The notes under the pieces are model-generated. The model was not told the origin of the DNA and searched no databases. It was given only the letters and a program-made list of their open reading frames with translations. From the NCBI RefSeq assembly GCF_023168325.1, contig NZ_AP025688.1, positions 2,790,001 through 2,854,000 of the forward strand: DNA of 64,000 bases, written 5' to 3'. Below are positions 1 to 9,361 of the stretch, piece after piece. Position numbers and translations under genes: made by a program. Source of the stretch: Tsukamurella sp. PLM1. Its GTDB lineage: Bacteria; Actinomycetota; Actinomycetes; Mycobacteriales; Mycobacteriaceae. Within the stretch, counting starts at the first letter, position 1, and every line of letters starts with the position of its first letter.

Positions 1-325
1 TGGCCCACAGTTCCAGCGGCCCCAGAGCGATCAGGAGGGCCTTGCCCTGGTAGCTGAGGCGGTAGGCGCCGTCGGACGCCTGCGTCACGATGTGCGCCGC
101 CGAGAGCTCGGAGAGCCGCTGCGAGAGCGTGCTCGACGAGATGCCCTCGATCTCGTTGCGCAGGTCGGAGAACCGCGACTTCCCGAAACGCAGCTCCCAC
201 ACGATCCGCAGCGCCCACCGCCGGCCGAAGAGGTCGAGCGCGGCCATCATCGGGCGCCCGGTGTCGGAACCGCGGACGGGCCGCCCGGGTAGCGGACGGT
301 CGACGTCGCGCTCGCTGTGACTCAT
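1..325 (-). CDS. HxlR-family winged-helix transcriptional regulator (partial)
   Basis: DNA-binding regulator of the HxlR family, cut by the window edge: 108 N-terminal residues are present and the stop lies beyond base 1. The ATG is at 323-325. Seen directly: the segment LDLFGRRWALRIVWEL followed by FSDLRNEIEGISSSTLSQRL, then a wing ending in YRLSYQGKALL, which is the typical HxlR helix-turn-helix order (about residues 30-98). Family members are small, usually dimeric, and often control a neighbouring gene in answer to a small molecule or redox stress. The MmpL-type exporter starts 139 bases away on the opposite strand, so control of that exporter is a reasonable inference, not shown. Confidence 0.85.
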   Translation of the reverse strand, partial: MSHSERDVDRPLPGRPVRGSDTGRPMMAALDLFGRRWALRIVWELRFGKSRFSDLRNEIEGISSSTLSQRLSELSAAHIVTQASDGAYRLSYQGKALLIALGPLELWA

Positions 326-463
326 GTCACTCCCCCTGCCGCTCTGCGGCGGAACCCACACCGGAAGGCACTAGGCGCGCCTCGCCGATAGAGATACGGT
401 TCACACCTATCAGTCCAGTTCGATTTTTGGACCACGGCCGGATGACCTCCGGCGGACCGGAAG
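326..463. promoter_or_regulatory. divergent promoter region between HxlR regulator and mmpL
   Basis: This 138-base spacer separates two divergent genes and must hold both promoters. Two short inverted pairs are visible: gatag (387-391) with ctatc (407-411), and gtcca (413-417) with tggac (428-432). Either could be an operator half-site pair for the HxlR protein. No convincing -35/-10 pair was found, so only the general assignment is supported. Confidence 0.3.
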
Positions 464-3400
464 GTGACCGTGATCGACGCCCATAGTAATTCCGCAGCGA
501 AGCAGCCCTTCTTCGCACGGCTCGGCCGGCTCTGCGTGCGCCACGCGGCCTGGATCCTGCTGTTCTGGGTCGGCCTGGCCGGCATCCTCAACGTCGCGGT
601 GCCGCAGCTGGAGGTCACGGTCCACAAGCACTCCGCGCCGTTCATCCCCGGGGACCTGCCCGGCGTCGACGGGCTGCGCGCCATGGCCGAGGAGTTCGGC
701 ACCCCGTCGTCCACCGCGCAGGGCAACGTCATCGTCGCCGCCGAGGGGAGGATCGGCCCCGAGCAGGAGCGGTACTACCGCGCTCTCACCAGCGCGCTCC
801 AGGCCGACAAGGAGCACGTCGCCTACGTCATCGACACCTTCGGCAGGCCGGCCGCCCGCGAGGTGGGCCTGAGCCCCGACGGCAAGGCCATCAACCTGCT
901 CGTCGCCGAGGTCGGCGACATCGGCTCGACCCGGGCGCAGTCGAGCACCGAGGCCATCCGGGAGACCATCCGCTCGATCCCGGCGCCGGCGGGTACCACC
1001 GTCGAGTTCACGGGCACGGCACCGACGCTGTCGGACCTGTTCACCGCGATCGACGCGTCGCTGCTCGTCATCACCGCGGTCTCCGTGGTGCTCATCATGG
1101 CGCTGCTGCTCGTCACCTACCGGTCGATCGGCGCGGCGATGGTGCCGCTGCTGACCATCGGCCTCTCGCTCGCCGTCGCGCGGCCCATCGTCTCGTTGCT
1201 CGGCGAACACGAGGTGATCCCCGTGTCCAACTTCTCCATCGCGATCATGACCGCGATGGTGCTGGGCGCGGCCACCGACTACGCGATCTTCGCCGTCGCG
1301 GGGTACCACGAGGCGCGGCGCGCGGGGATCCCGTCCGACGAGGCCGCGGTCGCCGCGTCGACGCGCGTCGGGCGCATCATCGTCGCTTCGGCCCTCACCA
1401 TCGCCGTGGCGAGCGGCGCGATGATCTTCTGCAAGGTCGGCATCTTCGTCACGGCGGGCCTGCCGACGACGATCTCGATCATCGTGACGTGCCTCATCGC
1501 CCTCACGCTGCCGCCCGCGCTGCTGCGCTACCTGGGCGCGCAGGGCTGGGTGGAACCCCGGCCGGGCAGCGAGAAGCGCTGGCGCCGCACCGGGGTGAAG
1601 GTGATGCGCCGGGCCGTTCCGCTCACGGCGGCCGCGCTGGTCGTGCTGGTCGCCGCGGCAGCCGTGCTGCCGAGCATGGTCATCGGCTTCGACGAGAACC
1701 GGATGCAGCTGCGCGCCACGGACTCCCGCAACGGCTACGAGACGACTCTGGAGCACTGGGGCGTCAATGAGGCGGTTCCCGAGTTCCTGCTCATCCGCGC
1801 CGACCACGACATGCGCAACACCCACGACCTCGCCGCGCTCGAGGCCATCGCGATCGGGGTGTCGAACCTGCCGCAGGTCGCCTACGTCCGGTCGATCACC
1901 CGGCCCGACGGGAAGCCGATACCCGAGTCGGCCGTCGGCTACCAGACGCAGCAGGTGGCGAACGGCCTGGGCGACGCGAACCGCCAGCTCAAGGAGGCCT
2001 CGCCGCAGCTCAAGGCCCTCGCTTCCGGCGTCGATCAGCTCAATGCGGGCGCGAGCGAGGCGTCCCGGCGGGTCCCGGAGCTCGTCGCCGGAACCCAGCG
2101 GGTGACCGGGCTCGCGTCGGGTGTGCTGGACGCGCTGACCTCCGCGCAGCAGGCCCTCGCCACCGCGAGCGGCGGCACCGTCGACGTGAACGCCGCGACC
2201 GCCCTGCTGCGCAGCGCCGTCGCCACCCTGACCACCGCCGCCGACGCCGTCCGGACCGCGCAGCGGCAGTACGCCGGGATCGGCGAGGTGTTCGGCCCCT
2301 TGGTCGGCCCCGCCTCCCCGCCTGTGCCGCCGACGCGAACTGCACCGCCGCGCGCCGGGCCTTCGCCGAGCTCGACCGCGCCACGTCCGGGCGGGCCTCG
2401 ACGGCGGTCCGCGCGGCCACCGTCGTGCTGCCCGCCGGGACGACCGACCGCGCGGCGACCGCGCTCGCCCAGGCCGACGACGCGCTGGCCCGGCTGCAGG
2501 GTCTCCTCAAGGGCCTGGGCGGCCTCAGCCCCGAGCAGGTCAAGGCGCAGCTCGCGGAGTTGAACGCGGGCGTCTCCCAGCTCTCCACGGGCCTGTCCCA
2601 GCTCAGCGCGGGCCTCGGACAGGTCAAGACGGGCACCGATCAGGTGGTCGAGATGACGGGCCGCCTCCAGGAGGGCCTCGGCGCCGCCACGGACTACCTC
2701 ACCGGGCTCAGTGCCGGCACGACCGACGGCCCGGGCCGCGGCTTCTACCTACCCGCCCAGGGACTGCAGTCGGATCGCTTCGTCGACGGCTCGCGGGTGC
2801 TCATGTCGCCCGACGGCCGGTCCGCCCGCATCCTCGTGGTGTGGGGCATCAACCCGTACTCGGACGAAGCCCTCAACACGGCCGCGTCGATCCCCGACGC
2901 CGCGCGGGCGGCGGCGCACGGCACCGTGCTCGAGTCCGCGACGATGGACGGCTTCGGCCTGGCCTCGATCTCGGCGCAGATGCGCGAGCAGGTGCTGCGC
3001 GACTTCCTGCTCTTCGGGCTGGTCGCGGTGATCGGCGTCTTCCTGGTGCTGCTGGTGCTGCTCCGGGCGGTGATCGCGGCGGCGCTCATGGTCGCCACGG
3101 TGGTGCTGTCCTTCGCCGCCGCCGCGGGCGCGTCGGTGCTGCTCTGGCAGCACGGCCTGGGGATCCCCGTCGACTGGTCGGTGCTGCCGATCGCCTTCAT
3201 GGCGCTGGTCGCGGTGGGCGCGGACTACAGCATGCTGTTCGCGGACCGGATCCGCGAGGAGGCCGCCGGGGATTCGACGGTGCGGGGCGTGCTCCGCGCG
3301 TTCGGCACCACCGGCAGCGTGATCACCACCGCTGGACTGGTCTTCGCCATCACGATGTTCGCGCTGATGAGCGGCAGCGTGATCAACCTGCTGCAGATCG

Positions 3401-3999
3401 GCTCGACCATCGGCATCGGCCTGCTGATCGACATCGTCGTGGTGCGGACCGTCTTCGTGCCGGCGGCGATCACCGCGCTCGGCGACCGCGTGGTGGCCGT
3501 CGAAGCCGTGACGGCCGCGTCCCGGGTCCGCTGGGCCCGGGACGGCGCGGCGCCGAGGCGGACGGAGGCGAAGCACAGGAGCGCCGCGGCCACGGCGAAC
3601 CCGGTGGCCGCGGCGGCGAACAACGGGCCACCCACGGCGACCGCGCCCAGCACCGAGGTGCCCGCAGCGATACCGGCGTTGGTACACGCGTTGTTCCAGC
3701 CGAGCACCGCGGCGCGGTTGTCGGGGTCGACCGAGGACAGGTACGTCTGCTGGGCCGAGAAGAAGGCGCCGCCGCCCGCGCACCACACCGCGATCGCCGC
3801 GATGGCGACCGCCGGGACCGTCGCCGTCGTGGCGACCGCCACCCCCGCTGCGACCACCAGTGCCGCCCCCGCCGGCACCCACGCCGGGTGCACACCGCGC
3901 CGGGCCAGGCGGTCGACGAGCGCCCCCGTCGCCACGGAGCCCGTCATCGAGCCGACGCCCACGACGAGCCCGATCAGGCCCAGCGCGGTGAGGCCGTAG
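464..3999 (+). pseudogene. MMPL/RND-family transporter, frameshifted
   Basis: Inner-membrane exporter of the MmpL group (RND superfamily), which in mycolic-acid bacteria moves lipids or small molecules with the proton gradient. Start GTG at 464. The N-terminal half shows TM1 (AAWILLFWVGLAGILNVAVP), a periplasmic loop, a five-helix block and the proton-relay motif GAATDYAIF near residue 268. The second half has the matching VGADYSMLF motif. The two halves are in different frames: the first reads sensibly to about 2310, and the second frame resumes with CAADANCTAARRAF at about 2328. One missing base in the CCCC runs at 2296-2320 explains this. Recognisable similarity ends near 3500, but the open frame runs on to 3999 and overlaps the convergent MFS gene; a TGA in the original frame at 3509-3511 suggests a second indel. 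Substrate unknown. Confidence 0.8.
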
Positions 4000-4712
4000 C
4001 CGAACCGCTGCGAGAGCAGCACGCCCACGTACGTGTACGCGCCGAGCCGGCCGGCCTGGAGCAGAAGGGACGACGTGAACGCGAGCGCAATCCGGCGGTT
4101 GCGCCACGGCGCGAACAGACCGCCCCGGTCCGGCCCGGGCGCGCTCGGGTCGGCGGACGGCAGGCGCAGCGCCGTCACCGCGGCGACGACGAGCATCGGC
4201 ACGCCGATCAACAGGTACGGCGCTCGCCACCCGAGACCGTTCGCGAGGAACGCACCGAGCGGGACGCCGAGGACCTGGCCGCCCGCGTACGCGGCCGCGC
4301 CCAGGGAGACCGCCCGGCCGCGCTGGGCGGGCGCGGCGTACTCGGCGAGGTACGCCCAGATCGACGGTGCGCCGAGCGCGGCCCCGAGCCCGGACAGCGC
4401 TCGCGCCGCGACGAGCAGCGCCAGCGACGGCGCGACGTAGCTCAGGACATCCGCCACCGCGAAGACCGCCATCCCGACGGCGATCGCGTTCCGGCGGGCG
4501 AGCCGGTCCGAGAGCCGGCCGAACAGCGGCCCGGTGACGGCATAGCAGAGGACGTACGCGGTGACGACGTTGCCCGCGGCGCCGGTCGACGCACCGAACG
4601 ACCGCGCGATGTCGGGAAGCAGTGGCGCGACCAGGTTCATCTCGGCGCCCATGAGGAAGAAGACCAGGTAGAGAACGCCGAAGGTGCCCCACGGGGTCCT
4701 CCCCTGCACCAT
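3225..4712 (-). CDS. MFS transporter
   Basis: Major facilitator superfamily permease of the 12-helix drug/sugar efflux type. ATG at 4712, chosen because AGGAGGT lies seven bases upstream; a longer open frame to 4811 lacks such a site. The motif-A loop GPLFGRLSDRLARR sits between helices 2 and 3, and pairs of hydrophobic helices run through to LLCFASVRLG (about residue 380). After that point the frame is polar, low-complexity and antisense to the end of the mmpL gene, so the natural C-terminus is probably near 3470-3560 and the stop at 3225 is likely an artefact of a nearby indel. Substrate cannot be deduced. The gene is convergent with mmpL and divergent from lipA. Confidence 0.8.
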   Translation of the reverse strand: MVQGRTPWGTFGVLYLVFFLMGAEMNLVAPLLPDIARSFGASTGAAGNVVTAYVLCYAVTGPLFGRLSDRLARRNAIAVGMAVFAVADVLSYVAPSLALLVAARALSGLGAALGAPSIWAYLAEYAAPAQRGRAVSLGAAAYAGGQVLGVPLGAFLANGLGWRAPYLLIGVPMLVVAAVTALRLPSADPSAPGPDRGGLFAPWRNRRIALAFTSSLLLQAGRLGAYTYVGVLLSQRFGYGLTALGLIGLVVGVGSMTGSVATGALVDRLARRGVHPAWVPAGAALVVAAGVAVATTATVPAVAIAAIAVWCAGGGAFFSAQQTYLSSVDPDNRAAVLGWNNACTNAGIAAGTSVLGAVAVGGPLFAAAATGFAVAAALLCFASVRLGAAPSRAQRTRDAAVTASTATTRSPSAVIAAGTKTVRTTTMSISRPMPMVEPICSRLITLPLISANIVMAKTSPAVVITLPVVPNARSTPRTVESPAASSRIRSANSML

Positions 4713-4818
4713 CGCCGCACCTCCTACCCGAGCCAGATTAGATGATCGAAGGATCGCGGTCGAACGGGCGTGACCCGCGCCACCGGCGGGCCGCGGGACC
4801 GGGCGTAGCATGGACCGG

Positions 4819-5834
4819 GTGAGTACCCCGGAGAACCCCGCAAGCTACTCCGCCTCGAGGTCCGTAACGCGCAGACCCCGATCGAGCGCAAGCCGAACTG
4901 GATCCGCACGCGCGCGAAGATGGGCCCCGAATTCACCGAACTCAAGGGCCTGGTCAAGCGTGAAGGCCTCCACACGGTGTGCGAGGAGGCGGGCTGCCCC
5001 AACATCTACGAGTGCTGGGAGGACCGCGAGGCCACCTTCCTCATCGGCGGCGAGCAGTGCACCCGCCGGTGCGATTTCTGCCAGATCGACACGGGCAAGC
5101 CGGCCGAGTTGGACCGGGATGAGCCCCGCCGCGTTGCCGAGTCGGTGCAGGCGATGGGTCTGCGCTACTCCACCATCACCGGCGTCGCCCGCGACGACCT
5201 CCCCGACGAGGGCGTGTGGTTGTACGCCGAAACCGTGCGCCAGATCCACAAGTTGAACCCGAACACGGGCGTCGAGAACCTGATCCCCGACTTCCACGCC
5301 AAGCCGGAGCTGCTCGCGGAGGTCTTCGAGTCGCGCCCCGAAGTGCTGGCTCACAACCTGGAGACGGTGCCGCGCATCTTCAAGCGCATCCGCCCCGCGT
5401 TCCGCTACGAGCGCTCGCTCGACGTGATCCGGCAGGCCCGCGCCTTCGGGCTGGTCACCAAGTCGAACCTGATCCTCGGCATGGGCGAGACCCCCGAGGA
5501 GGTCACCGAGGCGATGCGCGACCTGCACGACGCGGGCTGCGACATCATCACCATCACCCAGTACCTGCGCCCGTCGCCGCGACACCACCCCGTGGAGCGG
5601 TGGGTCAAGCCGGAGGAGTTCGTCGAGCACACCGCCGCCGCCGAGGAGATGGGCTTCGCCGGCGTCATGGCCGGACCGCTGGTCCGCTCGTCGTACCGCG
5701 CGGGCAAGCTCTACGCGAAGGCGATGGCGCATCACGGCCGCCCGATTCCGGAGAACATGGCGCACCTGACCGCGGAGGGGAGCGCCGCGCAGGAGGCCAC
5801 CTCCGTGCTGGAGCGCCTCGCCGCAACGAAGTAG
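4819..5834 (+). CDS. lipA: lipoyl synthase LipA (start region frameshifted)
   Basis: Radical-SAM enzyme that inserts two sulfurs into octanoyl groups on E2/H proteins, making the lipoyl cofactor needed by pyruvate dehydrogenase. The auxiliary cluster motif [12 protein letters not shown] and the radical-SAM motif CTRRCDFC are both intact, as is the conserved tail region [20 protein letters not shown]. The expected N-terminus ([20 protein letters not shown]) can be read only if one C is added to the CCCC run at 4835-4838; as printed, GTG 4819 is out of frame with the body and the first in-frame ATG is 4920. Homologues start about 34 residues before that ATG, so the break is best read as a one-base error. 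DUF4191 follows, as in the Rv2218-Rv2219 order; lipB is not seen. Confidence 0.93.
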
Positions 5835-5912
5835 TCGCACCGCGCGGAGGGCCGCACCTCGGTTCTGAGCCGCATGGCCGCCGCCGCGAAGTAGGACATT
5901 AAGCTGGGAGTC

Positions 5913-6680
5913 ATGGCACAGGACAAGGCAGCCGCACAGAAACTGAAGGCGGCGAAGGCCGAGGCGAAGCGCACCCGTAAGGCCGCTTCGAAGGAACGCC
6001 GCAAGCAGATGTGGCAGGCGTTCCAGATGCAGCGTAAGGAAGACAGGGCGCTCATCCCGATCATGGCCGGCGTGTTCGTCGGCGCAGTGGTGATCTCGCT
6101 GCTGCTCGGCCTCGCGCTGAGCAGCTGGTGGATGTTCCTCATCCTGGGCGTGCTGCTGGGCGCGCTGGGCGCCTTCATCGTGTTCACGCGGCGCCTCGAG
6201 CGCAGCGTGTACCGCAAGAACGAGGGCCAGGTGGGCGCCGCCGGGTGGGCGCTGGAGAACATGCGCGGCTCGTGGCGCGTGTCGCAGGCCGTGGCCCGCA
6301 CGACCCACGCCGACGCCGTGCACCGCGTGATCGGCAAGCCCGGCATCATCCTGGTGGCCGAGGGCAACGAGGGCCGCATCAAGGGCCTGCTCGCGCAGGA
6401 GAAGAAGAAGACCGCCCGCGTCGTGGGCCAGACCCCGATCTACGAGTTCGTGGTGGGCAACGACGAGGCCGTGCCGCTGCGCAAGCTGCAGCGCAACCTG
6501 AACAAGCTGCCGTCGAACATCAACGGCAAGAAGATCGACGAGCTCGAGGGCCGGCTGGCCGCGCTGTCCAATCGCGCGGGCGGCGCCCAGATGCCCCGCG
6601 GCCCGCTGCCGCAGGGCGCGAAGATGCGCAGCGTGCAGCGCACCGTCCGGCGCAAGACGGGCTCCAACGGCTCGGCCTGA
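5913..6680 (+). CDS. DUF4191 domain-containing membrane protein
   Basis: Conserved actinobacterial membrane protein of unknown function, 255 residues, homologous to the Rv2219 family. A lysine/arginine/alanine-rich N-terminus (residues 1-45) is followed by two transmembrane helices (about 50-68 and 72-92), then a soluble domain with GWALENMRGSWRV and a GKPGIILVAEG segment. It ends in a basic tail. The start at ATG 5913 has a purine-rich GGGAGT just upstream. It sits immediately after lipA on the same strand, a conserved neighbourhood, but no role in lipoylation has been shown that I know of. A perfect hairpin follows the stop. Confidence 0.9.
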   Translation: MAQDKAAAQKLKAAKAEAKRTRKAASKERRKQMWQAFQMQRKEDRALIPIMAGVFVGAVVISLLLGLALSSWWMFLILGVLLGALGAFIVFTRRLERSVYRKNEGQVGAAGWALENMRGSWRVSQAVARTTHADAVHRVIGKPGIILVAEGNEGRIKGLLAQEKKKTARVVGQTPIYEFVVGNDEAVPLRKLQRNLNKLPSNINGKKIDELEGRLAALSNRAGGAQMPRGPLPQGAKMRSVQRTVRRKTGSNGSA

Positions 6681-6685
6681 CCAGG

Positions 6686-6712
6686 ACGACGGTGCCGGGC
6701 CGGCACCGTCGT
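6686..6712. terminator. bidirectional terminator hairpin
   Basis: Perfect 13-bp stem (acgacggtgccgg with ccggcaccgtcgt) around a single central G, lying between the convergent DUF4191 and RDD genes. It is placed to end transcription from both sides, although no T-run follows. Each arm contains the recurrent octamer gacggtgc/gcaccgtc. Confidence 0.6.
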
Positions 6713-6717
6713 AGCGC

Positions 6718-7200
6718 CTACCGGGTGCGGACGACGACGGTGCCGGTGGCCCGGTCCTGCATGCCACGTCCGTCGACGTCCTGGATCAGCGGCGGCACGA
6801 GGAACACGATCAGTAGGTTCCGGGCGAGCGCACGGATGATCCCCACGCGCATGTCCGGGTCCTCGATCCGCGCCACGCGCAGGCCGGCGAAGTACTGGCC
6901 GGGCGTGAAGCCGAACAGCGTCACCGTGAGCACGCCGACTGCGAACCAGATGCCGAGCGTCAGGGTGTCGAACGACGTCTGCTCGCCGCCGAACACCCGC
7001 GAGGGGCCGACCACGGCGGCCGCGATGAGCGCCGACGGCACCCAGTCCAACAGCAGCGCGACCACGCGTCGCCCGGTGGAGGCGAGGGAGCCGGCGCCGG
7101 CGCGCGGCAGCCCCAGGCCCTGGCCCCGGTAGTCGCCGTGCGCGCCCTCGGGGAGCGCCGCGGAGGCGCCGGACAGCCATGATCCCGTTTCTCGACCCAT
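6718..7200 (-). CDS. RDD family membrane protein
   Basis: Small membrane protein (160 residues) with an RDD domain. ATG at 7198-7200, chosen over upstream in-frame starts because the family begins shortly before the first helix. The sequence STGRRVVALLLDWVPSALIA is the typical first helix carrying the R and D residues; two more hydrophobic stretches follow (GIWFAVGVLTVTLFGF and ARNLLIVFLVPPLI). RDD proteins are mostly uncharacterised and some are linked to ion or osmolyte movement; no specific role can be assigned. The lipA-DUF4191-RDD-glnA grouping matches Rv2218-Rv2220. Confidence 0.88.
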   Translation of the reverse strand: MGRETGSWLSGASAALPEGAHGDYRGQGLGLPRAGAGSLASTGRRVVALLLDWVPSALIAAAVVGPSRVFGGEQTSFDTLTLGIWFAVGVLTVTLFGFTPGQYFAGLRVARIEDPDMRVGIIRALARNLLIVFLVPPLIQDVDGRGMQDRATGTVVVRTR

Positions 7201-7265
7201 GCGTTCAGGGTACGTGGGCGCCGGCGGCGGCAGCAGGCCGCCGCCCGGAGCGCGCGGGGCGATGT

Positions 7266-7281
7266 GTAACACCGTTGAAAC
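7266..7281 (+). promoter_or_regulatory. candidate GlnR box upstream of glnA
   Basis: The sequence gtaac, six bases, gaaac matches one full half of the actinobacterial GlnR consensus (GTnAC-n6-GnAAC). It lies about 118 bases before the glnA start in the only intergenic space available for its promoter. A good second pair is not evident downstream, where only gttcac at 7291-7296 is weakly similar. GlnR control of glnA is established in related genera; the site here is an inference from pattern. Confidence 0.45.
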
Positions 7282-7398
7282 ATTCCGTTAGTTCACGGGC
7301 AACACCGCGTCCATAGCGTTCGTTCTCGTAACCTCGGTGGCGGTTGCGCCGGTACGACCAGCGCCGCCGCTACCGGACGACGAAGGAGCCAGTAACAG

Positions 7399-8832
7399 GT
7401 GTTCACTACCAAAGAGGAACTGCTCGACTACCTCAAGACCGAGAACGTCGAGTACGTCGATATCCGCTTCTGCGATCTGCCCGGCACGATGCAGCACTTC
7501 AGCATCCCCGCCTCGGCGTTCGACGAGAGCGTCTTCGAGGACGGTCTGGCGTTCGACGGTTCGTCGATCCGCGGCTTCCAGTCGATCGACGAGTCCGACA
7601 TGATGCTGCTCCCCGACGTCAGCTCGGCCCGCATCGACCCGTTCCGCGCCGCGAAGACGATGAACATCTCGTTCTTCGTCCACGACCCCTTCACCCGGGA
7701 GGCGTACAGCCGCGACCCGCGCAACATCGCCCGCAAGGCGGAGGAGTACCTCAAGAGCACCGGTATCGCCGACACCTGCTTCTTCGGCGCCGAGGCGGAG
7801 TTCTACATCTTCGACTCGATCAGCTACGACTCCACCATCAACGGCTCGTTCTACGAGATCGACGCGATCTCGGGTTCGTGGAACACCGGCCGTGCGGTCG
7901 AGGAGAACGGCTCCCCCAACCTCGGCTACAAGGTCCGCAACAAGGGCGGCTACTTCCCCGTCGCGCCGTACGACCACTACGTGGACCTGCGCGACAAGAT
8001 CTCGACCAACCTGCAGAACTCGGGCTTCACGCTCGAGCGCGGCCACCACGAGGTGGGCACCGGCGGCCAGGCCGAGATCAACTACAAGTTCGACACGCTG
8101 CTGCACGCGGCCGACGACGTCCAGCTGTTCAAGTACATCGTCAAGAACACCGCGTGGCAGGAGGGCAAGACCGTCACGTTCATGCCGAAGCCGCTGTTCG
8201 GCGACAACGGCTCGGGCATGCACGCCCACCAGTCGCTGTGGAAGGACGGCAAGCCGCTGTTCTACGACGAGGCCGGCTACGGCGGCCTGTCGGACATCGC
8301 GCGCTACTACATCGGCGGCATCCTGCACCACGCCCCGTCGCTGCTCGCGTTCACCAACCCGACGATCAACTCGTACAAGCGGCTCGTGCCCGGCTACGAG
8401 GCCCCGATCAACCTGGTGTACAGCCAGCGCAACCGCTCGGCGTGCGTGCGCATCCCGATCACAGGTAACAACCCGAAGGCCAAGCGCATCGAGTTCCGCT
8501 GCCCCGACTCCTCGGGCAACCCGTACCTGGCCTTCGCCGCCATGATGATGGCCGGCCTCGACGGCATCAAGAACAAGATCGAGCCGCACGCCCCCGTGGA
8601 CAAGGACCTCTACGAGCTCCCGCCGGAGGAGGCAAAGAGCATCCCGCAGGCCCCCACCTCACTGTCGGCCGTGATCGACCGCCTCGAGGAGGACCACGAG
8701 TACCTCACCGCCGGCGGCGTGTTCACCGAGGACCTGATCGAGACCTGGATCGCGTACAAGCGCGAGCAGGAGATCGCGCCGGTCAACCTGCGCCCGCACC
8801 CCTACGAGTTCCAGCTCTACTACGACGTGTGA
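7399..8832 (+). CDS. glnA: type I glutamine synthetase GlnA
   Basis: Makes glutamine from glutamate, ammonia and ATP; main ammonium-assimilating enzyme, cytosolic dodecamer. 477 residues. Seen: the N-terminal beta-grasp segment [10 protein letters not shown], the metal-binding [24 protein letters not shown] and the ATP loop region [11 protein letters not shown]. The adenylylation site is present as DLYELPPEE with Tyr405, the target of GlnE, whose gene lies at 21-24 kb. Start is GTG 7399, preceded by AAGGAG. A candidate GlnR box lies upstream and a strong hairpin follows the stop. This is the GlnA1 orthologue (Rv2220). Confidence 0.97.
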   Translation: MFTTKEELLDYLKTENVEYVDIRFCDLPGTMQHFSIPASAFDESVFEDGLAFDGSSIRGFQSIDESDMMLLPDVSSARIDPFRAAKTMNISFFVHDPFTREAYSRDPRNIARKAEEYLKSTGIADTCFFGAEAEFYIFDSISYDSTINGSFYEIDAISGSWNTGRAVEENGSPNLGYKVRNKGGYFPVAPYDHYVDLRDKISTNLQNSGFTLERGHHEVGTGGQAEINYKFDTLLHAADDVQLFKYIVKNTAWQEGKTVTFMPKPLFGDNGSGMHAHQSLWKDGKPLFYDEAGYGGLSDIARYYIGGILHHAPSLLAFTNPTINSYKRLVPGYEAPINLVYSQRNRSACVRIPITGNNPKAKRIEFRCPDSSGNPYLAFAAMMMAGLDGIKNKIEPHAPVDKDLYELPPEEAKSIPQAPTSLSAVIDRLEEDHEYLTAGGVFTEDLIETWIAYKREQEIAPVNLRPHPYEFQLYYDV

Positions 8833-8840
8833 CCTCTGAG

Positions 8841-8873
8841 GGCCGCTGACCAGGCTATTCCTGGTCGGTGGCC
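8841..8873 (+). terminator. terminator hairpin after glnA
   Basis: A 14-bp stem (ggccgctgaccagg pairing with cctggtcggtggcc, including two G-T wobbles) with the five-base loop ctatt begins eight bases after the glnA stop. There is no T-run, as is common for high-G+C actinobacterial terminators. Confidence 0.65.
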
Positions 8874-8898
8874 CGCAGTTGGCCCGCAGCAGTTCGTA

Positions 8899-8952
8899 AC
8901 GAGTCGGCCCGCGCCGTGATGATCCACGCGATCACGGCGCGGGTCGACTCGT
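8899..8952. repeat. long inverted repeat, 22-bp stem with 10-base loop
   Basis: The left arm 8899-8920 and right arm 8931-8952 are reverse complements with one wobble (c versus t), around the loop gatccacgcg. It lies just after the glnA terminator and at the edge of the accessory island. It could be a second terminator, a REP-like element or part of an integration site; the sequence alone does not decide. Confidence 0.6.
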
Positions 8953-9055
8953 CTGCTCGGGGACCAGTGCCGCAAGTCGTGGAACACGAACGCGCCGGGC
9001 ACACCCTTGACCTTGACGATCGAGCGGGCGATGCGTGTCGCTCTGGGCTAGATCG
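8940..9055 (-). pseudogene. possible tyrosine-recombinase relic
   Basis: The minus strand encodes RSIVKVKGVPGAFVFHDLRHW without a start or a continuing reading frame. The string FHDLRHW matches the catalytic H-x-L-R-H box of phage-type tyrosine recombinases, and upstream residues are hydrophobic as expected before that box. Similarity covers only about 25 residues and the second His and Tyr boxes are missing, so it would be a small remnant. A chance match cannot be excluded. Its position at the border of an island favours a real relic. Confidence 0.25.
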
Positions 9056-9206
9056 CCCTACGGGACTGTTTGGGGTCGGCTTTCAGCTGGTATGAGCGGG
9101 ACTTCGCTCGAGCGATGATCGCCTGTGCGCGCTGCTGTCGTTGCGCGCGCTGCTCGGGCGTCAGCTTCACCTCACGCAGCTTCGGTGATGCGTTCATCGA
9201 CCTCAT
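9048..9206 (-). CDS. small basic hypothetical protein
   Basis: A 52-residue open frame starting at ATG 9206 with a good ribosome site (GGAGG followed by CGCA). The product is rich in Arg, Lys and Gln with a predicted helix (LTPEQRAQRQQRAQAIIARA) and no recognisable domain. It may be a small DNA- or RNA-associated protein or simply chance coding. It overlaps the possible recombinase relic at its 3' end. Confidence 0.35.
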   Translation of the reverse strand: MRSMNASPKLREVKLTPEQRAQRQQRAQAIIARAKSRSYQLKADPKQSRRAI

Positions 9207-9361
9207 TGCGCCTCCATGATCCCGAATGGCCGCCATCGTTTGAGCTGCTCATCATAACTCTCATCCGCGGGTCGACGGTGCCGCCTTCGCCTTTGTGTTC
9301 GTTTTCTACGGTACCTCTCCGAACATCGGCGCACGCTGGAGGCATCGAAGGGAGGTGCCCA

